A stretch of DNA of 6,676 nt from NCBI GenBank assembly GCA_938028645.1, contig CALIMD010000253.1:1-6676 (forward strand). Direction: 5' to 3'. Source of the stretch: an uncultured Alphaproteobacteria bacterium. GTDB lineage: Bacteria > Pseudomonadota > Alphaproteobacteria > Thalassobaculales > Thalassobaculaceae. The notes below the pieces were generated by a model. It ran no database searches. It had not been told where the DNA came from and worked only from the letters and a program-made list of their open reading frames with translations. Shown in pieces: positions 6,521-6,676 of this stretch (position 1 is the first letter of the stretch; each line of letters opens with the position of its first letter). Position numbers and translations under genes: made by a program.

Positions 6521-6676
6521 ATGTTGCCAGAGTTTGAGGTGTTTGCGATTAAATATGGAGAGAGGCTTGGTGTGCGGGGCGATATTTTTATGAAGGGCGA
6601 CCCCCATGACTCTCCCATGGCCATGGATTATTATATCTGGGTAATTCGGAATAAAGAAAAAACGATTATAGTTGAT
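6521..6676 (+). CDS. Metallo-beta-lactamase-fold lactonase, N-acyl homoserine lactonase family-like, N-terminus only
   Basis: Fifty-two codons are open from ATG 6521 to the right edge. The translation has the N-terminal pattern of the AttM/BlcC-type lactonase family: F-E-V-F-A-I-K-Y-G near residue 5, then GDPHDSPMAMDYYIWVIR (26-43) and the strand TIIVD (48-52), after which relatives continue to a Gly-rich turn. The HxHxDH zinc motif lies beyond the window, so catalysis cannot be judged. GGGGTGA (6508-6514) sits six bases upstream, and an in-frame TAA at 6515-6517 limits the start to TTG 6518 or ATG 6521. The gap from the MetE-like gene is 40 nt, so it probably belongs to the same operon. Family members hydrolyse acyl-homoserine lactones or simple lactones such as gamma-butyrolactone. 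In this setting a catabolic lactone seems more likely than quorum quenching. Confidence 0.8.
   Translation, partial: MLPEFEVFAIKYGERLGVRGDIFMKGDPHDSPMAMDYYIWVIRNKEKTIIVD

Noticed and set aside
6422..6607. Minus-strand open frame of 61 codons across the MetE-like and lactonase-like genes
   Set aside because: It is antisense to two genes with clear family signatures and has no recognisable content of its own.

Overview
The window holds two divergently transcribed gene groups that meet at a 186-bp intergenic region (about 4183-4368). It reads as the interior of a bacterial catabolic gene cluster. Codon use is moderately AT-rich, genes are tightly packed, and the protein families are typical of Proteobacteria. 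An uncultured, possibly marine, alpha- or gammaproteobacterium is a reasonable guess, but the sequence alone does not settle the taxonomy.

Left half, minus strand, transcribed from about 4182 towards position 1: a three-subunit molybdenum hydroxylase of the xanthine dehydrogenase/CO dehydrogenase superfamily, in the order large (Mo cofactor) - medium (FAD) - small ([2Fe-2S]). The large subunit is unusually long (979 aa) because a CoxG-like SRPBCC domain is fused to its C-terminus. The medium subunit begins at a TTG that overlaps the large-subunit stop (TTGA). The small subunit overlaps the medium one by 14 nt and runs off the left edge just after its last cluster cysteine. The active-site segment (GLMRGFGGPQ) rules out a form-I CO dehydrogenase, so the substrate is an unknown aldehyde, heterocycle or similar compound.

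Right half, plus strand: a DHDPS/NAL-superfamily protein that closely resembles L-2-keto-3-deoxyarabonate dehydratase, then a stand-alone MetE-C-terminal-like (zinc methyltransferase type) protein, then the N-terminus of a metallo-beta-lactamase-fold lactonase resembling the N-acyl homoserine lactonase/gamma-butyrolactonase family, cut by the right edge. Gaps of 27 and 40 nt suggest one operon.

The intergenic region holds a perfect 7-5-7 inverted repeat (4292-4310), a good candidate operator, plus a second, looser inverted repeat near the large-subunit start. Taken together, an oxidising Mo-hydroxylase, a lactonase, a keto-deoxy-acid dehydratase and an alkyl/methyl transferase suggest an uncharacterised pathway for a sugar-acid-like, lactone-forming or methylated compound. 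The family assignments are well supported; the joint pathway is inference. No RNA genes, mobile elements, CRISPR arrays or regulator genes are visible.
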